Assembly (NCBI RefSeq): GCF_013409065.1
Contig: NZ_JACBZP010000001.1
Location: 3,172,518-3,236,517 of the forward strand
Direction of reading: 5' to 3'
Length of the DNA stretch: 64,000 bases
Origin: Spelaeicoccus albus
GTDB taxonomy: Bacteria; Actinomycetota; Actinomycetes; Actinomycetales; Brevibacteriaceae
The notes beneath the pieces were generated by a model. The model was not told the DNA's origin. It was given only the letters and a program-made list of their open reading frames with translations, and ran no database searches. Below are positions 1 to 10,066 of the stretch, one piece after another. Position 1 is the first letter of the stretch, and each line of letters starts with the position of its first letter. A program made the position numbers and the translations under genes.

Positions 1-371
1 CGGGGGCCTTGGCGACTCCGCTCCTGCACATCCTGGTACCGGGCGGCAAGCGGCACCGGCGCTTCCGCCCGGACTGCCTCGTGCACGAATCTCGCGCTCG
101 CGGCGACGAGATCATCACCCTTGCCGGTCTGCGCTTGACCACCGTGCATCGCAGTGTTTACGACGTCTGCGCCGGCGACCTGACGAACGTCGACAACCTC
201 CTGGAGTCGATCGGCTCCGCTCTCGATTGGGCCGACTTCGACGACTATCTGGTCCGGCGAGGGCCGGTGCCGGGACGCGCCAGAATCCGCGCCGCCGTGC
301 AACGCCGTCTCGGCGGTGGATCAGCTCGAATCGAGGCGCCGACGGTCCCGACGGCGGTTAGGCTCCGGTGA
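1..371 (+). CDS. C-terminal part of a putative AbiEi/DUF559-type protein (5' end outside window)
   Basis: The frame is open from the window edge to a TGA at 369-371, so the true start lies upstream. The visible ~120 residues resemble the C-terminal half of actinobacterial AbiEi-like (type IV antitoxin domain) proteins: a basic stretch ([10 protein letters not shown]), a short beta-rich section with a GLRLTT motif, and a helical tail. The HTH half would be upstream and cannot be seen. The last 14 nt overlap the 3' end of the convergent rel gene. The family assignment rests on overall pattern only, so the function is uncertain. The TTG at 9-11 is probably internal. Confidence 0.5.
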   Translation, partial: GALATPLLHILVPGGKRHRRFRPDCLVHESRARGDEIITLAGLRLTTVHRSVYDVCAGDLTNVDNLLESIGSALDWADFDDYLVRRGPVPGRARIRAAVQRRLGGGSARIEAPTVPTAVRLR

Positions 372-2667
372 TCCGGTAGACGTCGAAGACGCCGTCGATG
401 CGCCGCACGGTGGCGAGCACGTGGTCGAGGTGGCCGGCGTCGCCCATTTCGAACACGAACCGGGAAATGGCCACCCGGTTCTTCGAGGTGGCCACCGTCG
501 CCGACAGAATGTTCACGTGGCTATCGGACAACACCCGCGTGACGTCCGAGAGCAGACGAGACCTGTCCAGGGCCTCCACTTGGATCTGCACGAGGAACAC
601 GTTGTTCTTGGCCCCGGACCATTCGACGTCGATCATCCGCTCGGGCTGAGTACGCAAGCCTGCCACATTGCTGCAATCGGCCCGGTGCACGCTCACACCG
701 GAGCCGCGCGTGATGAAGCCGACTATGTCGTCGCCGGGCACCGGCGTGCAACAGCGGGCCAGCTTGACCAGGACGTCGTCCACGCCCTTGACCGCCACGC
801 CGGAATCCGGACCGCGGCCGGCGCGCGGCCTGTTCGTCGGGATCTCGTCCGGCCCGTCGATGTCGTAGTCGGAACCGCCCAAGCTCTGCGCCAGCAAGTC
901 GACGACGTGCTCGGCCGACACCTTGCCGTTGCCGACGGCCGCGTACATGGCGGACACATTGGCAAACCGCATCTCGGTGGCGATCGCCACCAGCGATTCT
1001 TGCGACATGAGCCGTTGCAACGGCAGGTTGTGTCTGCGCATCGCCTTGGCGATGGAGTCGCGTCCGTTCTCGATCTGCTCGTCGCGGCGTTCCTTCGAGA
1101 ACCACTGCCGGATCTTGTTGCGGGCGCGCGGGCTCTTCACGAATGTCAGCCAGTCGCGGCTGGGTCCGGCGTTCTCGTCCTTCGAAGTGAAGACTTCCAC
1201 CACGTCACCGTTGTTCAACGTGCTGTCCAGTGAGATCAGCCTGCCGTTGACGCGCGCGCCCATGGTGTGGTGCCCCACCTCGGTGTGCACGGCGTAGGCG
1301 AAATCGACGGGGGTGGATCCGGTCGGCAGCGAGATGACATTGCCCTTCGGAGTGAACACGTACACCTCGCTCGTGCTCATCTCGAAGCGCAGGCTGTCGA
1401 GGAACTCTCCCGGGTCCTCCGTCTCCTTTTGCCAGTCGAGCAGCTGACGCAGCCAGCCCATATCGTTGATGGACCCGGTGTCGTTGACCGTCAGGCTCGG
1501 AGCCGTGCCGGCATTGACGTCGTCCTTGTACTTCCAGTGCGCGGCAACGCCGAATTCGGCCCGCCGGTGCATTTGGTGGGTGCGGATCTGGATCTCCACC
1601 GGTTTGCCGCCGGGGCCGATGACAGTCGTGTGCAACGACTGATACATATTGAACTTCGGCATCGCGATGTAGTCTTTGAACCTGCCGGGCACGGGGTTCC
1701 ATTTTGCGTGCACGGCACCGAGTACCGCATAGCATTCGCGTACGGTGTCCACCAGTACGCGCACCCCGACCAGGTCGTAGATGTCGGCGAATTCGTGGCC
1801 GCGCACTATCATCTTTTGATAGATCGAGTAATAGTGCTTGGGCCGGCCCGTGATGGTTGCCTTGATCTTCGAACCGCGCAGATCGGTGTCGATCTCACTG
1901 CGCACGACCGACAGGAATTCCTCGCGTTCCGGCGTGCGCTCGGCGACAAGGCGCACGATCTCGTCATACACCTTGGGATACAACGTGGCGAACGACAGGT
2001 CTTCGAGTTCCCACTTGATCGTGTTCATGCCGAGCCGGTGGGCCAGCGGCGCGTAGATGTCGAGCGTTTCCTTGGCCTTGGACGCGGACGACGACGGCGA
2101 CACGTAGCGCCACGTGCGCGCGTTGTGCAGGCGGTCGGCCAGTTTGATGACCAGCACGCGAATGTCCTTGGCCATCGCGACGATCATCTTGCGCACGGTT
2201 TCGGCCTTGGCGGCGTCGCCGTAATTGAGCTTGTCGAGCTTTGTCACGCCGTCAACCATCATGGCGATCTCGTCGCCGAAGTCCCGCCGCAACGCGTCAA
2301 GCGTGTAAGTCGTGTCCTCGACGGTGTCGTGCAGCAGTGCGGCAGCCAACGTCTCGACCGTCATGCCCAGTTCGGCGAGAATCGTCGCGACTGCAACGGG
2401 ATGCGTGATGTACGGATCGCCGCTCTTACGGCGTTGCTCGCGGTGGGCGTCGTCCGCCACCTCGAAGGCGCGGCGCAATATCGACACGTCCGCTTTCGGG
2501 TGGCTGGCGCGAACGGCGCGCACCAATGGCTCGAGCATTGGCGCGCCGGTGGCGTGCGTGCGTCCGGCCAGGCGTGCAAGCCTGGCCAAGGCGCGGTCCC
2601 GTCGTCCCGGCGAGTACTGGCGCACAGGTGTCTTGTCCGGTGCGGACTGCGAAGTGTCTTCCGCCAT
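358..2667 (-). CDS. rel: Bifunctional (p)ppGpp synthetase/hydrolase Rel
   Basis: Makes and degrades the alarmone (p)ppGpp, setting the stringent response to amino-acid starvation on the ribosome. An N-terminal HD hydrolase domain carries LLHDTVEDT (about residue 115). It is followed by the synthetase domain with RFKD near residue 330, the RxKD form typical of bifunctional Rel enzymes, then TGS, helical and C-terminal ACT regions ([13 protein letters not shown], then [15 protein letters not shown]). Length (769 aa) fits the actinobacterial family. The ATG at 2667 is preferred because GGGAGG lies 5 nt upstream; the GTG two codons earlier sits on that SD itself. It is downstream of secF in the conserved relA-secF-secD order. 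Confidence 0.95.
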   Translation of the reverse strand: MAEDTSQSAPDKTPVRQYSPGRRDRALARLARLAGRTHATGAPMLEPLVRAVRASHPKADVSILRRAFEVADDAHREQRRKSGDPYITHPVAVATILAELGMTVETLAAALLHDTVEDTTYTLDALRRDFGDEIAMMVDGVTKLDKLNYGDAAKAETVRKMIVAMAKDIRVLVIKLADRLHNARTWRYVSPSSSASKAKETLDIYAPLAHRLGMNTIKWELEDLSFATLYPKVYDEIVRLVAERTPEREEFLSVVRSEIDTDLRGSKIKATITGRPKHYYSIYQKMIVRGHEFADIYDLVGVRVLVDTVRECYAVLGAVHAKWNPVPGRFKDYIAMPKFNMYQSLHTTVIGPGGKPVEIQIRTHQMHRRAEFGVAAHWKYKDDVNAGTAPSLTVNDTGSINDMGWLRQLLDWQKETEDPGEFLDSLRFEMSTSEVYVFTPKGNVISLPTGSTPVDFAYAVHTEVGHHTMGARVNGRLISLDSTLNNGDVVEVFTSKDENAGPSRDWLTFVKSPRARNKIRQWFSKERRDEQIENGRDSIAKAMRRHNLPLQRLMSQESLVAIATEMRFANVSAMYAAVGNGKVSAEHVVDLLAQSLGGSDYDIDGPDEIPTNRPRAGRGPDSGVAVKGVDDVLVKLARCCTPVPGDDIVGFITRGSGVSVHRADCSNVAGLRTQPERMIDVEWSGAKNNVFLVQIQVEALDRSRLLSDVTRVLSDSHVNILSATVATSKNRVAISRFVFEMGDAGHLDHVLATVRRIDGVFDVYRITGA

Positions 2668-2714
2668 CGTCACCTCCCGCGGCGCCCGTGGATAGTCGTG
2701 CCTATCTCTCCAGT

Positions 2715-4052
2715 CTACCCACGGCCGCGGCGGGAACCGCCCTTGCGCCGCCTACGCGGGGCAGGCGTCCGGCCGGACTGGCCGCCCGCGGATCGACTCG
2801 CGCCGGAGTTCGAGCTGCCGGTCGTGTCCGAGCCGGAGCGGCCGGTACGCTTAGCGGTCTTTTGCTGCGTGATGGTGCCGCGACCCGAGGCACCGGGCGA
2901 CGAGTCGTCGTCCTCGGGCGGCGTTTCGAATTCGACACCCTCGAGTTCCCAGGGGCGACTGCGCGCCGGCGCCGGTTTTTCGTCGGCCTTGTCTTCGCGC
3001 TCTTGCTCTTCTGGATCGATCAGTTCCAGCATCGACTTGTCGTCTTCCATCACGGGAGGCGCCGTAATGCCTTCCTTTTCGCGCAAATGCCGGATCTTGT
3101 GCCGTTGTTTGATCACTGCCGGCTCGGATTGCCGCAGCCAGGCGTACATCGGCGTCGCGACGAACAAGGTTGATGCGGCTGCCACGATGATGCCGATGAA
3201 CAATGACAACGAGATGTCGGTCAGGGTGCCCGCACCGAGCCAGATGGTGCCGATGAACAAGATGGCGGCAACCGGCAGGGCGCCGACGACTGCCGTGTTG
3301 ATGGAGCGCACAGTCGTCTGGTTCGCGCCGAGGTTGACGAGTTCCAAGAACGTGAAGTGCCGGTTGCGTTCAAACGACGTCGTGTTCTCGCGGATCTTGT
3401 CGAAGACGACCACCGTGTCATAGAGCGAAAAGCTCAAAACCGTCAGGAAGCCGACGATCGTCGTCGGGCTCACTTCGAACCCGGTGACGGCGTAAATGCC
3501 CGCCGACACGACCATCACCTGGAACACCGAGGCGATGGCGGAGACGGACATCTTCCACGTTCGGAAGTAGAGCGCCATGCCCGCGGCGGCCAGGACGACG
3601 AAGATGATCAGCGCCCGCAACATCTTTGCCGTGACGTCGCTGCCCCAAGTGGGGCCGATGAAGTTCGACGTCACGTCCTTGCTTTTGACGTGGTAGGCGT
3701 CCATCAGGGCGTCACGAACGCGCTCGGTCGCGCTATCGCCCAGCTGGTTCGTCTCGATCCGGACGCCGGACTGACCGGCACGGGCCACGCGCGGGTCGGC
3801 GTTCTTGGCCGCCGATTTCACCGCCTTGGTGCCGATCGACTCGGAATTGTTCGACACGTTCGAGATCTGGAATTCGGATCCGCCCTTGAAGTCGATGCTC
3901 AAGTTGAACCCGCCGCTGATGATCGGCACCAGGATCGACGCCACCACCGCGATGATGCTGATGGTGAGCCAGAGCTTTCTGCGGCCGACATATGGAATTG
4001 ATCGTTTGCCGCTGTGCAGGTCGTTGCCCCACGAGGCGAAATTTGCAGCCAT
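2715..4052 (-). CDS. secF: Protein translocase subunit SecF
   Basis: Inner-membrane partner of SecD; the pair uses the proton-motive force to help release exported proteins on the outer face. The first transmembrane segment ([19 protein letters not shown]) precedes the family motif [11 protein letters not shown]. Five further membrane segments follow, including [17 protein letters not shown]. After the last helix there is a ~120-residue hydrophilic cytoplasmic tail that starts acidic and ends strongly basic (ending GGSRRGRG), far longer than in enterobacterial SecF. The ATG shares one base with the secD stop (TGATG), so translation is probably coupled. Confidence 0.95.
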   Translation of the reverse strand: MAANFASWGNDLHSGKRSIPYVGRRKLWLTISIIAVVASILVPIISGGFNLSIDFKGGSEFQISNVSNNSESIGTKAVKSAAKNADPRVARAGQSGVRIETNQLGDSATERVRDALMDAYHVKSKDVTSNFIGPTWGSDVTAKMLRALIIFVVLAAAGMALYFRTWKMSVSAIASVFQVMVVSAGIYAVTGFEVSPTTIVGFLTVLSFSLYDTVVVFDKIRENTTSFERNRHFTFLELVNLGANQTTVRSINTAVVGALPVAAILFIGTIWLGAGTLTDISLSLFIGIIVAAASTLFVATPMYAWLRQSEPAVIKQRHKIRHLREKEGITAPPVMEDDKSMLELIDPEEQEREDKADEKPAPARSRPWELEGVEFETPPEDDDSSPGASGRGTITQQKTAKRTGRSGSDTTGSSNSGASRSAGGQSGRTPAPRRRRKGGSRRGRG

Positions 4053-6040
4053 CAGTCGTCCTTCGCATTCGTGGTCGCGTGGGATTCTTGTCGCTCGTCC
4101 GACTTCTTGTTGAACTCCGCTTCCTGCTCGGCGGCCTTGCGCTCGGCGATCGTCATCCGCCTGCGCGCCTCGCCTTCGGCGGCGGCGTTCTTCTTTCCGC
4201 CCTTCTTTTTGCGGCCCGAGGCGTCCCGTTTACCGAGGTCCAGATTGAGCGCTCCCCGGTACGTCGCCTTGCTGACTCCGAGGCGGCGCGGGTCGAGGCC
4301 GGACAACGGATGTCCCTTCCAGAAGAATCGGGTCTGGGACAGCAACTGCAAGGTCGGGTGCGTGAACAACACGACGATGATGACGTCGACGATAGTGGTC
4401 AGGCCGAGCGTGAAGGCGAATCCGCGCACGCTGCCGACGGCCAGCAGATAGAGCACCACGGCACTCAAGAAGTTCACGGATTTCGAAGCGTAAATCGTGC
4501 GTTCGGCACGGAACCAGCCGGTATCCACGGCAGCGGACAAGGATCTGCCGCTGCGTAACTCGTCTCTGACGCGTTCGAAGTACACGATGAACGAGTCGGC
4601 CGTCATACCGATGGCCACAATGATGCCCGCGATACCGGACAGCGATAATCGGTATCCGTAGTGCCAGCTGACCAGGCCGAGCAACAGATACGTCATGATG
4701 CCGGCCACGACAAGGCTGGCCACCGTGACGAAGCCGAGCACTCGGTATTGCAGCAGCGAGTACACGACGACGAGCAAGAGTCCGATCACGCCGGCCAGCA
4801 TCCCCTTGGCCAGGTAGCTCGATCCCAATGTCGCCGAAATGGTCTGCTCGGTCTGCACTTGGAAGGAAATCGGCAGCGCGCCGTTCTTCAGCTGGTTGGC
4901 CAGGGTCGTCGCGCTGTCCTGGGTGAAGTTGCCGCTGATCTGCGCGTGGCCGTCGGAGATGATCGCCTGCGACACCGGAGCCGAGATCACTTGCCCGTCG
5001 AGGACGATGGCGAATTGGTTGCGGGGCTGCTGCAGACCCGTGATGCGCTGCGTCACTTTGCGGAACTTCGAGGTGCCGTCGGAGTTGAACGTCAGGTTGA
5101 CGGCCGGTTCGGAGGTTTGGGCACCGTTCGATCCGGTCACGTAGCCGAATTCGGCGTCCTTCACGTCCTGTCCCGGCACTTCGACGGGACCCAGGATGAA
5201 CTTCGACTTGCCGTCATCGGAGCAGGACACGGTTGCCTTGTTCGGGTCGGCCACCGTGCTGCTCGATCGGTTCTTGGCCTTTGTACAGTCGAGCTTCGCG
5301 TATTTTTTCGCCACCGACGGCGTGATCCAGGCCGGATCGCTTGGGTTCTTCGGCTTGGACGTGGGCGTATCGTCGGACGCCGACTTCTTGCCGGAGTCGG
5401 CACCCGACTTGTTGGCGGAGTCCTTGTTCTTCCCCGAGTCCGGAGTCTTCTTTGCCGCCGGTATCCGGTGGGCTACTCCGCCGCCGTGACCCGTCGACTT
5501 GTCGCTGCTCTTTTTGTCCTTGGAACCGCTGTCCTTGGAACCGCTGTCGCCGTTGAGCCGGTTCAGCTTCTTTTGTTCGGCCTTCGAGATTCCCGGCGAC
5601 TTGGTTTGCTTTTGGGACGGCTGCTTGTTGACCGGCGCCGGCTGCCCCTGCACGAGTACGGGGCGGAACTCCAGTTGCGCTGCGGCCTCGATCAGCTGGC
5701 GCGTGTGCTTGTCGGGGTGGCCGGGCAGATTGACCACGATATTGCGGCCGGCCGACGTCGAGATCTCCGCCTCCGACACGCCCGTCGAGTCAACACGCTG
5801 CCGAATGATCGACACGGCCTGTTGCAGTTGATCCTTGTTGATCTGCTGACTATGGCCGGCGGAGACTTTCGGTTCGAGCACTATCGAAGTGCCGCCGGCC
5901 AAGTCGATGGCCAGGCCGGGCTTCCAAGCGGCCTTACCCCATTGAACTCCGGAGAACAGCACTCCCGCCATGACCAGCGTGATGACTCCGAGCCAGACAA
6001 GGCGACGCACAGGATGTCCACTGAGGTTAGATCGTGCCAA
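4052..6040 (-). CDS. secD: Protein translocase subunit SecD
   Basis: Large-periplasmic-domain component of the SecDF auxiliary complex. It has an N-terminal membrane helix, the family motif LDLAGGTSIVLEP, a P1 head with a low-complexity Lys/Ser/Asp/Gly insertion (about residues 145-240), and six C-terminal membrane helices containing GMTADSFIVYFERVRDE. A ~90-residue Lys/Arg/Glu-rich cytoplasmic tail ends the protein. The start is a TTG (6038-6040) behind AGTAGG; no better start lies nearby. It is followed directly by secF, and yajC lies 76 bp upstream in the same direction. Confidence 0.94.
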   Translation of the reverse strand: MARSNLSGHPVRRLVWLGVITLVMAGVLFSGVQWGKAAWKPGLAIDLAGGTSIVLEPKVSAGHSQQINKDQLQQAVSIIRQRVDSTGVSEAEISTSAGRNIVVNLPGHPDKHTRQLIEAAAQLEFRPVLVQGQPAPVNKQPSQKQTKSPGISKAEQKKLNRLNGDSGSKDSGSKDKKSSDKSTGHGGGVAHRIPAAKKTPDSGKNKDSANKSGADSGKKSASDDTPTSKPKNPSDPAWITPSVAKKYAKLDCTKAKNRSSSTVADPNKATVSCSDDGKSKFILGPVEVPGQDVKDAEFGYVTGSNGAQTSEPAVNLTFNSDGTSKFRKVTQRITGLQQPRNQFAIVLDGQVISAPVSQAIISDGHAQISGNFTQDSATTLANQLKNGALPISFQVQTEQTISATLGSSYLAKGMLAGVIGLLLVVVYSLLQYRVLGFVTVASLVVAGIMTYLLLGLVSWHYGYRLSLSGIAGIIVAIGMTADSFIVYFERVRDELRSGRSLSAAVDTGWFRAERTIYASKSVNFLSAVVLYLLAVGSVRGFAFTLGLTTIVDVIIVVLFTHPTLQLLSQTRFFWKGHPLSGLDPRRLGVSKATYRGALNLDLGKRDASGRKKKGGKKNAAAEGEARRRMTIAERKAAEQEAEFNKKSDERQESHATTNAKDD

Positions 6041-6116
6041 GGAACCTACTCTTCTCGTGTTTTCGGACAGGCGAGGTCATCGGAACGGGCGTGTGCGCCG
6101 CGAACCGGGTGAGAGC

Positions 6117-6704
6117 CTACTGCGATTCGTTGCCGCGGTCACGCACTTCGGCGTCGACCGGCTCGTCGGAAGAGCTCTCCGAGTAGCCTTCGGCCGAGTC
6201 GTCGTCGGTACTCTCGTCGACGTCCTCGTACGATTCCTCGTTCTCGTCGATCGGCTGGGCGTCGACGGCTTCTTCCTCGTACTCCGCGTTCCGGTCGTAC
6301 TCGTCGTCGTAGGTTTCGTCGTCATCGCGGCGGGCCTGCGCATCGACCGCTTCGCCGTAAGTGCCGTATTCGGCAACGTGCCCGTCATCGGTGAGCGATG
6401 AAGCGTCATCGGGCACATCGATATCTTCGTCGCCGAATTCGGACGACGGCGCGGCTTCCAAGATCTTGCCGACGGCCTGCTTGTGCACCGTCAGCTGCGT
6501 TCCGGGAGTCGTCTCCAAGACGACGCGGTTGTCCGTGTCGTCCATTGACACGACTGTGCCGAACACGCCGAACGTCGTCATGATCTCGGCGCCCGGGCCC
6601 AACTTCGTCGCCATCTCCTGCTGTTGTGCCTTGCGCTTGCGGCTCGAGTTGAACATCATGAAAATGAGCAAGCCGCCAAGGACGACCACAAGAATGATTG
6701 ACAT
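6117..6704 (-). CDS. yajC: Preprotein translocase subunit YajC with long acidic tail
   Basis: Small single-span membrane protein that associates with SecDF. The N-terminal helix SIILVVVLGGLLIFMMF is followed by a basic stop-transfer (RKRKAQQQ) and the conserved core GAEIMTTFGVFGTVV...TVHKQAVGKIL. Beyond the core there is an ~110-residue extension extremely rich in Asp and Glu, making the protein (195 aa) about twice the E. coli length. The ATG at 6704 is chosen because an AGGGA lies upstream at suitable spacing. An ATG five codons earlier (6719) has no visible SD but remains possible. Confidence 0.88.
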   Translation of the reverse strand: MSIILVVVLGGLLIFMMFNSSRKRKAQQQEMATKLGPGAEIMTTFGVFGTVVSMDDTDNRVVLETTPGTQLTVHKQAVGKILEAAPSSEFGDEDIDVPDDASSLTDDGHVAEYGTYGEAVDAQARRDDDETYDDEYDRNAEYEEEAVDAQPIDENEESYEDVDESTDDDSAEGYSESSSDEPVDAEVRDRGNESQ

Positions 6705-6878
6705 ACCGTTTCCCTGCATTTAGAAATATTGTCTTCCGGTTCCGGTTGAACGCGTGTGTTCCGTTCACCGGCTTAAAGTTTTCTGGTGGCACCGAAAAAT
6801 CGACCCACACAGCCAGTCTAGGTGACGGTGGTCTCTGCCGCACGTTTGACGGTTCCTCTGGTAGCTGAATAGCACGGC

Positions 6879-7958
6879 TCAGATCGGCAGAGCGCCGTCG
6901 CCGGGAGGCGGTGCCATGCCCAGGTGGTGCCATGCGGCGGGCGTGGCAATTCTCCCGCGCGGCGTGCGGGAAATGAACCCCTCCCGCACCAGGTACGGCT
7001 CGGCGACGGTCTCCACCGTCTCCGGTTCCTCGCCGACCGACACGGCAATCGTGGTCAGGCCGACGGGCCCGCCGTTGAAGCGTCGACACAGGGCCTCGAG
7101 CACTGCACGGTCGAGCCGGTCGAGACCAAGCTCGTCGACCTCGTACACGGTTAACGCGGCGCGTGCGGCCTTCAGGTCGACGACGCCGTCGCCGCGGACT
7201 TGTGCCCAGTCGCGTACGCGCCGCAGCAGCCGATTGGCAATTCGCGGCGTCCCGCGGGAGCGTCCGGCGATCTCGTCGGCCCCGGAAGAGTCGATCTCGA
7301 TGCCGAGCAGCCCGGCCGATCGGTGGATCACCCGGGCCAGGTCGGTCGAGGAATAGAAGTCGAGGTACCCGGTGAAGCCGAACCTGTCGCGCAGCGGCGC
7401 CGGCAGCAATCCGGCGCGTGTCGTGGCGCCGACCAGCGTGAACGGCGGGAGGTCGAGCGGCAGAGCAGTGGCGCCCGGCCCTTTGCCGACCATGACGTCC
7501 ACGCGGAAGTCCTCCATCGCGACGTACAGCATTTCCTCGGCCGCGCGCGCCATCCTGTGCACTTCGTCGACAAACAGCACTTCCCCGGGTTCCAGGGACG
7601 ACAAGATGGCGGCCAGGTCGCCGGCGTGCTGCACGGCCGGGCCCGCCGTCAGCCGCAACGGCGCGCCGAGTTCGGAGGCGATGATCATGGCCAGCGTGGT
7701 CTTGCCGAGGCCCGGCGGGCCCGACAACAGCACGTGGTCGGGCGCGCGTCCGCGGCCCATGGCGGCTTGCAGCACTAAGGACAGCTGGTCGCGGACCGTT
7801 GACTGCCCGACGAACTCGCCGAGTCCTTTCGGACGCAGCGCGGCTTCGGCAGCGCGTTCGACGTCGTCGGCGCCGGCCGCCGTCAGCTTCTCGGCTTCCG
7901 CTCCGGTCGGCCCGAGCTCCGGGGCGCCGACTTCGAACGAACCGTCGAATTCGGTCAT
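6879..7958 (-). CDS. ruvB: Holliday junction branch migration ATPase RuvB
   Basis: Hexameric AAA+ motor that with RuvA drives branch migration of Holliday junctions during recombinational repair. It shows Walker [10 protein letters not shown], Walker [11 protein letters not shown], sensor-1 region [20 protein letters not shown], and the C-terminal winged helix ending in [18 protein letters not shown]. The length of 359 aa is normal. The ATG overlaps the ruvA stop by 4 nt (ATGA), indicating translational coupling in a ruvC/ruvA/ruvB arrangement. Confidence 0.97.
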   Translation of the reverse strand: MTEFDGSFEVGAPELGPTGAEAEKLTAAGADDVERAAEAALRPKGLGEFVGQSTVRDQLSLVLQAAMGRGRAPDHVLLSGPPGLGKTTLAMIIASELGAPLRLTAGPAVQHAGDLAAILSSLEPGEVLFVDEVHRMARAAEEMLYVAMEDFRVDVMVGKGPGATALPLDLPPFTLVGATTRAGLLPAPLRDRFGFTGYLDFYSSTDLARVIHRSAGLLGIEIDSSGADEIAGRSRGTPRIANRLLRRVRDWAQVRGDGVVDLKAARAALTVYEVDELGLDRLDRAVLEALCRRFNGGPVGLTTIAVSVGEEPETVETVAEPYLVREGFISRTPRGRIATPAAWHHLGMAPPPGDGALPI

Positions 7959-8563
7959 GACCGGCGTCCCATTTCACGCAAGACCTCCCGCAGCAGGTCG
8001 GCCACGGGCTTATCGGTGCCCGTGACCGCCAGCACGGCTCGAGTGCCGTCGGTGGCCTGCTTCCGATTCCACCCCAGGCCGACAAGCGCTTCGATGACTT
8101 GGTCTTCGGCGCCGGACGCCGGAGTCTCGGCGGGCCCGGGTGCGCCGGCTCCCGCTCCCGGGGCCGCGCCGAGCTTGCCGCCCAGTTCGAGGACGAGCCG
8201 GCCGGCGCCCTTCTTGCCGACGCCGGGCACCTTCGTCAGCGCCGTGATGTCCTCGTCGGCCACGGCGGCCCGCAAGCCGTCGGGACTGTGCACGGCAAGC
8301 ATTGCCAGCGCGAGCCGCGGGCCGACGCCGGAGACGGTCTGGAGTTTCTCGAACACGTCCCGAGCGTCTTCGTCGGCGAAACCGTACAAGGTCAGCGAGT
8401 CCTCGCGGACAACCAGTGAGGTGGCAAGCGTGGCCTCCTCCCCCGCCGTCAGACCGGCCAGCGTGTTCGGTGCGGCGAGCACGTGCAGACCAATGCCCCC
8501 GACGGTCACGACGGCCGAATCCAGCCGCACTCGCTCCACTCGACCCGTCAGCAGTGAAATCAC
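7955..8563 (-). CDS. ruvA: Holliday junction branch migration protein RuvA
   Basis: Tetrameric DNA-binding protein that holds the Holliday junction and loads RuvB. It begins with the family signature MISLLTGRV and contains two helix-hairpin-helix repeats ([16 protein letters not shown] and [19 protein letters not shown]), then a Pro/Ala-rich linker and the RuvB-contacting domain III ([13 protein letters not shown]). The start is GTG. A 69-bp gap separates it from ruvC, so it may have its own promoter (see the finding on a possible LexA site). Confidence 0.96.
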   Translation of the reverse strand: MISLLTGRVERVRLDSAVVTVGGIGLHVLAAPNTLAGLTAGEEATLATSLVVREDSLTLYGFADEDARDVFEKLQTVSGVGPRLALAMLAVHSPDGLRAAVADEDITALTKVPGVGKKGAGRLVLELGGKLGAAPGAGAGAPGPAETPASGAEDQVIEALVGLGWNRKQATDGTRAVLAVTGTDKPVADLLREVLREMGRRS

Positions 8564-8632
8564 CGGTGCGCCCCTACTCGCTTCAAGAAATACGTGAACA
8601 TGTGTACTAATAACACTACATGGCGGGGGTGA

Positions 8633-9229
8633 CTATCCGTGTTTGCCCTTCAGCGCGTCGGCCCAGGTTTGCTGCGCAGCCGTGAGGCCGGAACCCTGCC
8701 GTCCGCGTGCCGTCCGATCGGAGAAATCGGCCGGCCCGGTCGTGGACGTGCCGGTTCCGGCTCCGCGCCAGAGGTGGCAGATCGCCAACGCCAGCGCGTC
8801 CGCGGCATCGGCCGGTTTGGGCGGCGTGTCCAGGTGCAAGATGCGCGTGACCATGGCGGTGACCTGCTTTTTGTCGGCACGGCCATTGCCCGTGATCGAC
8901 GCCTTGACCTCGCTGGGCGTGTGCATGGCAACCGGGATGCCGCGCCGCGCCGCAAGCCCGATGGCGAGCCCGGATGCCTGAGCCGTGCCCATGATCGTCG
9001 ACACGTCATGGCGGGCGAAGACCCTCTCGACCGATACGACGTCCGGACGGCACTCGTCCAACCACGCGTCCAGGGCATCGGCCAGCACGCCGAGCCGCAC
9101 GTCGACGGACGCGGCGGAATCAGTACGTTCCACCCCGACGGCGACCATCTCGGCACGCCTGCTGCGCAGCGAGTCGATCACTCCGAGTCCGCAGCGTGTC
9201 AGTCCGGGGTCGATGCCGAGCACGCGCAT
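8633..9229 (-). CDS. ruvC: Crossover junction endodeoxyribonuclease RuvC
   Basis: Resolves Holliday junctions by symmetrical nicking. The RNase H-like fold begins [14 protein letters not shown] with the first catalytic Asp at residue 7. [14 protein letters not shown] carries the conserved Glu, and the C-terminal [14 protein letters not shown] carries the last acidic pair. A short extension beyond the core gives 198 aa. The ATG follows the yebC stop with no gap (TGA then ATG), so the two are cotranslated. Confidence 0.95.
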   Translation of the reverse strand: MRVLGIDPGLTRCGLGVIDSLRSRRAEMVAVGVERTDSAASVDVRLGVLADALDAWLDECRPDVVSVERVFARHDVSTIMGTAQASGLAIGLAARRGIPVAMHTPSEVKASITGNGRADKKQVTAMVTRILHLDTPPKPADAADALALAICHLWRGAGTGTSTTGPADFSDRTARGRQGSGLTAAQQTWADALKGKHG

Positions 9230-9991
9230 TCAGTCGTCGTTCTCCAGTTCGGCCAGGACCTCGTCGGTGACATCGGCGTTCGAGTACACGTTTTGCACGT
9301 CGTCGCTCTCTTCGAGCGAATCGATCAAGCGGAAGACCTTGCGAGCGCCGTCCGCGTCCAGCTCGATTTCGGTGGCCGGGAGGAACCTGGCCTCGGCCGT
9401 GTCGTAGTCCATTCCGCCATCGACGAGAGCGGTGCGCACGTCGACGAGATCGGTGGCCTCGCAGATCACCTCGAACGTGTCCCCTTCATCGGTGACTTCT
9501 TCGGCTCCCGCATCGACGACGGCAAGCAGCACGTCCTCGTCGGTGACGCCGTCGGTCTTGGGCACCTCGATCACTCCCTTGCGAGTGAACAGATACGACA
9601 CGCTTCCCGGGTCGCCCATGCTGCCGCCGCCGCGGGTGACTGCCACGCGCACGTCGGACGCCGCGCGGTTGCGGTTATCGGTGAGGCACTCGATCAGCAG
9701 GGCCACGCCGCCGGGCGCATACCCCTCGTACATGATCGTTTGATAATCGGCGCCACCGGCATCCTCACCCGAGCCGCGCTTGACGGCACGGTCGATGTTG
9801 TCGCCGGGCACCGACGATTTCTTTGCCGTTTGAATTGCGTCGTACAGCGTCGGATTACCGCTCACGTCACCGCCGCCGGTGCGGGCCGCCACCTCGATGT
9901 TCTTGATGAGCTTGGCGAACAGCTTGGCGCGCTTGGCGTCGACGGCCGCCTTCTTGTGTTTCGTGGTGGCCCATTTAGAGTGTCCCGACAT
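9230..9991 (-). CDS. yebC: YebC/PmpR family transcription/translation factor
   Basis: Member of the widespread YebC/TACO1 family, known as a DNA-binding regulator in some bacteria and as an aid to translation of proline-rich stretches in others. The signature start [21 protein letters not shown] is complete, and the three-domain length (253 aa) is normal. The motifs YEGYAPGG and [14 protein letters not shown] are present. A strong SD (AGGAGATCT) lies immediately upstream of the ATG, marking it as the first gene of the yebC-ruvC pair. Confidence 0.95.
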   Translation of the reverse strand: MSGHSKWATTKHKKAAVDAKRAKLFAKLIKNIEVAARTGGGDVSGNPTLYDAIQTAKKSSVPGDNIDRAVKRGSGEDAGGADYQTIMYEGYAPGGVALLIECLTDNRNRAASDVRVAVTRGGGSMGDPGSVSYLFTRKGVIEVPKTDGVTDEDVLLAVVDAGAEEVTDEGDTFEVICEATDLVDVRTALVDGGMDYDTAEARFLPATEIELDADGARKVFRLIDSLEESDDVQNVYSNADVTDEVLAELENDD

Positions 9992-10066
9992 AGATCTCCT
10001 TCATAGATTGTCTTTTCCGAGTCTAACGACACGCGACGACGGCCGGCATCCGCTCGGCGCGCGCCG

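Noticed and set aside
1267-3423. A 718-codon open frame on the plus strand opposite rel and secF
   Set aside because: It is antisense to two clear conserved genes, has no domain or SD, and long shadow frames are routine in GC-rich DNA. The same holds for the 501-codon frame opposite the SulP gene (27491-28996) and the 559-codon frame over ruvB/yajC (6406-8085).
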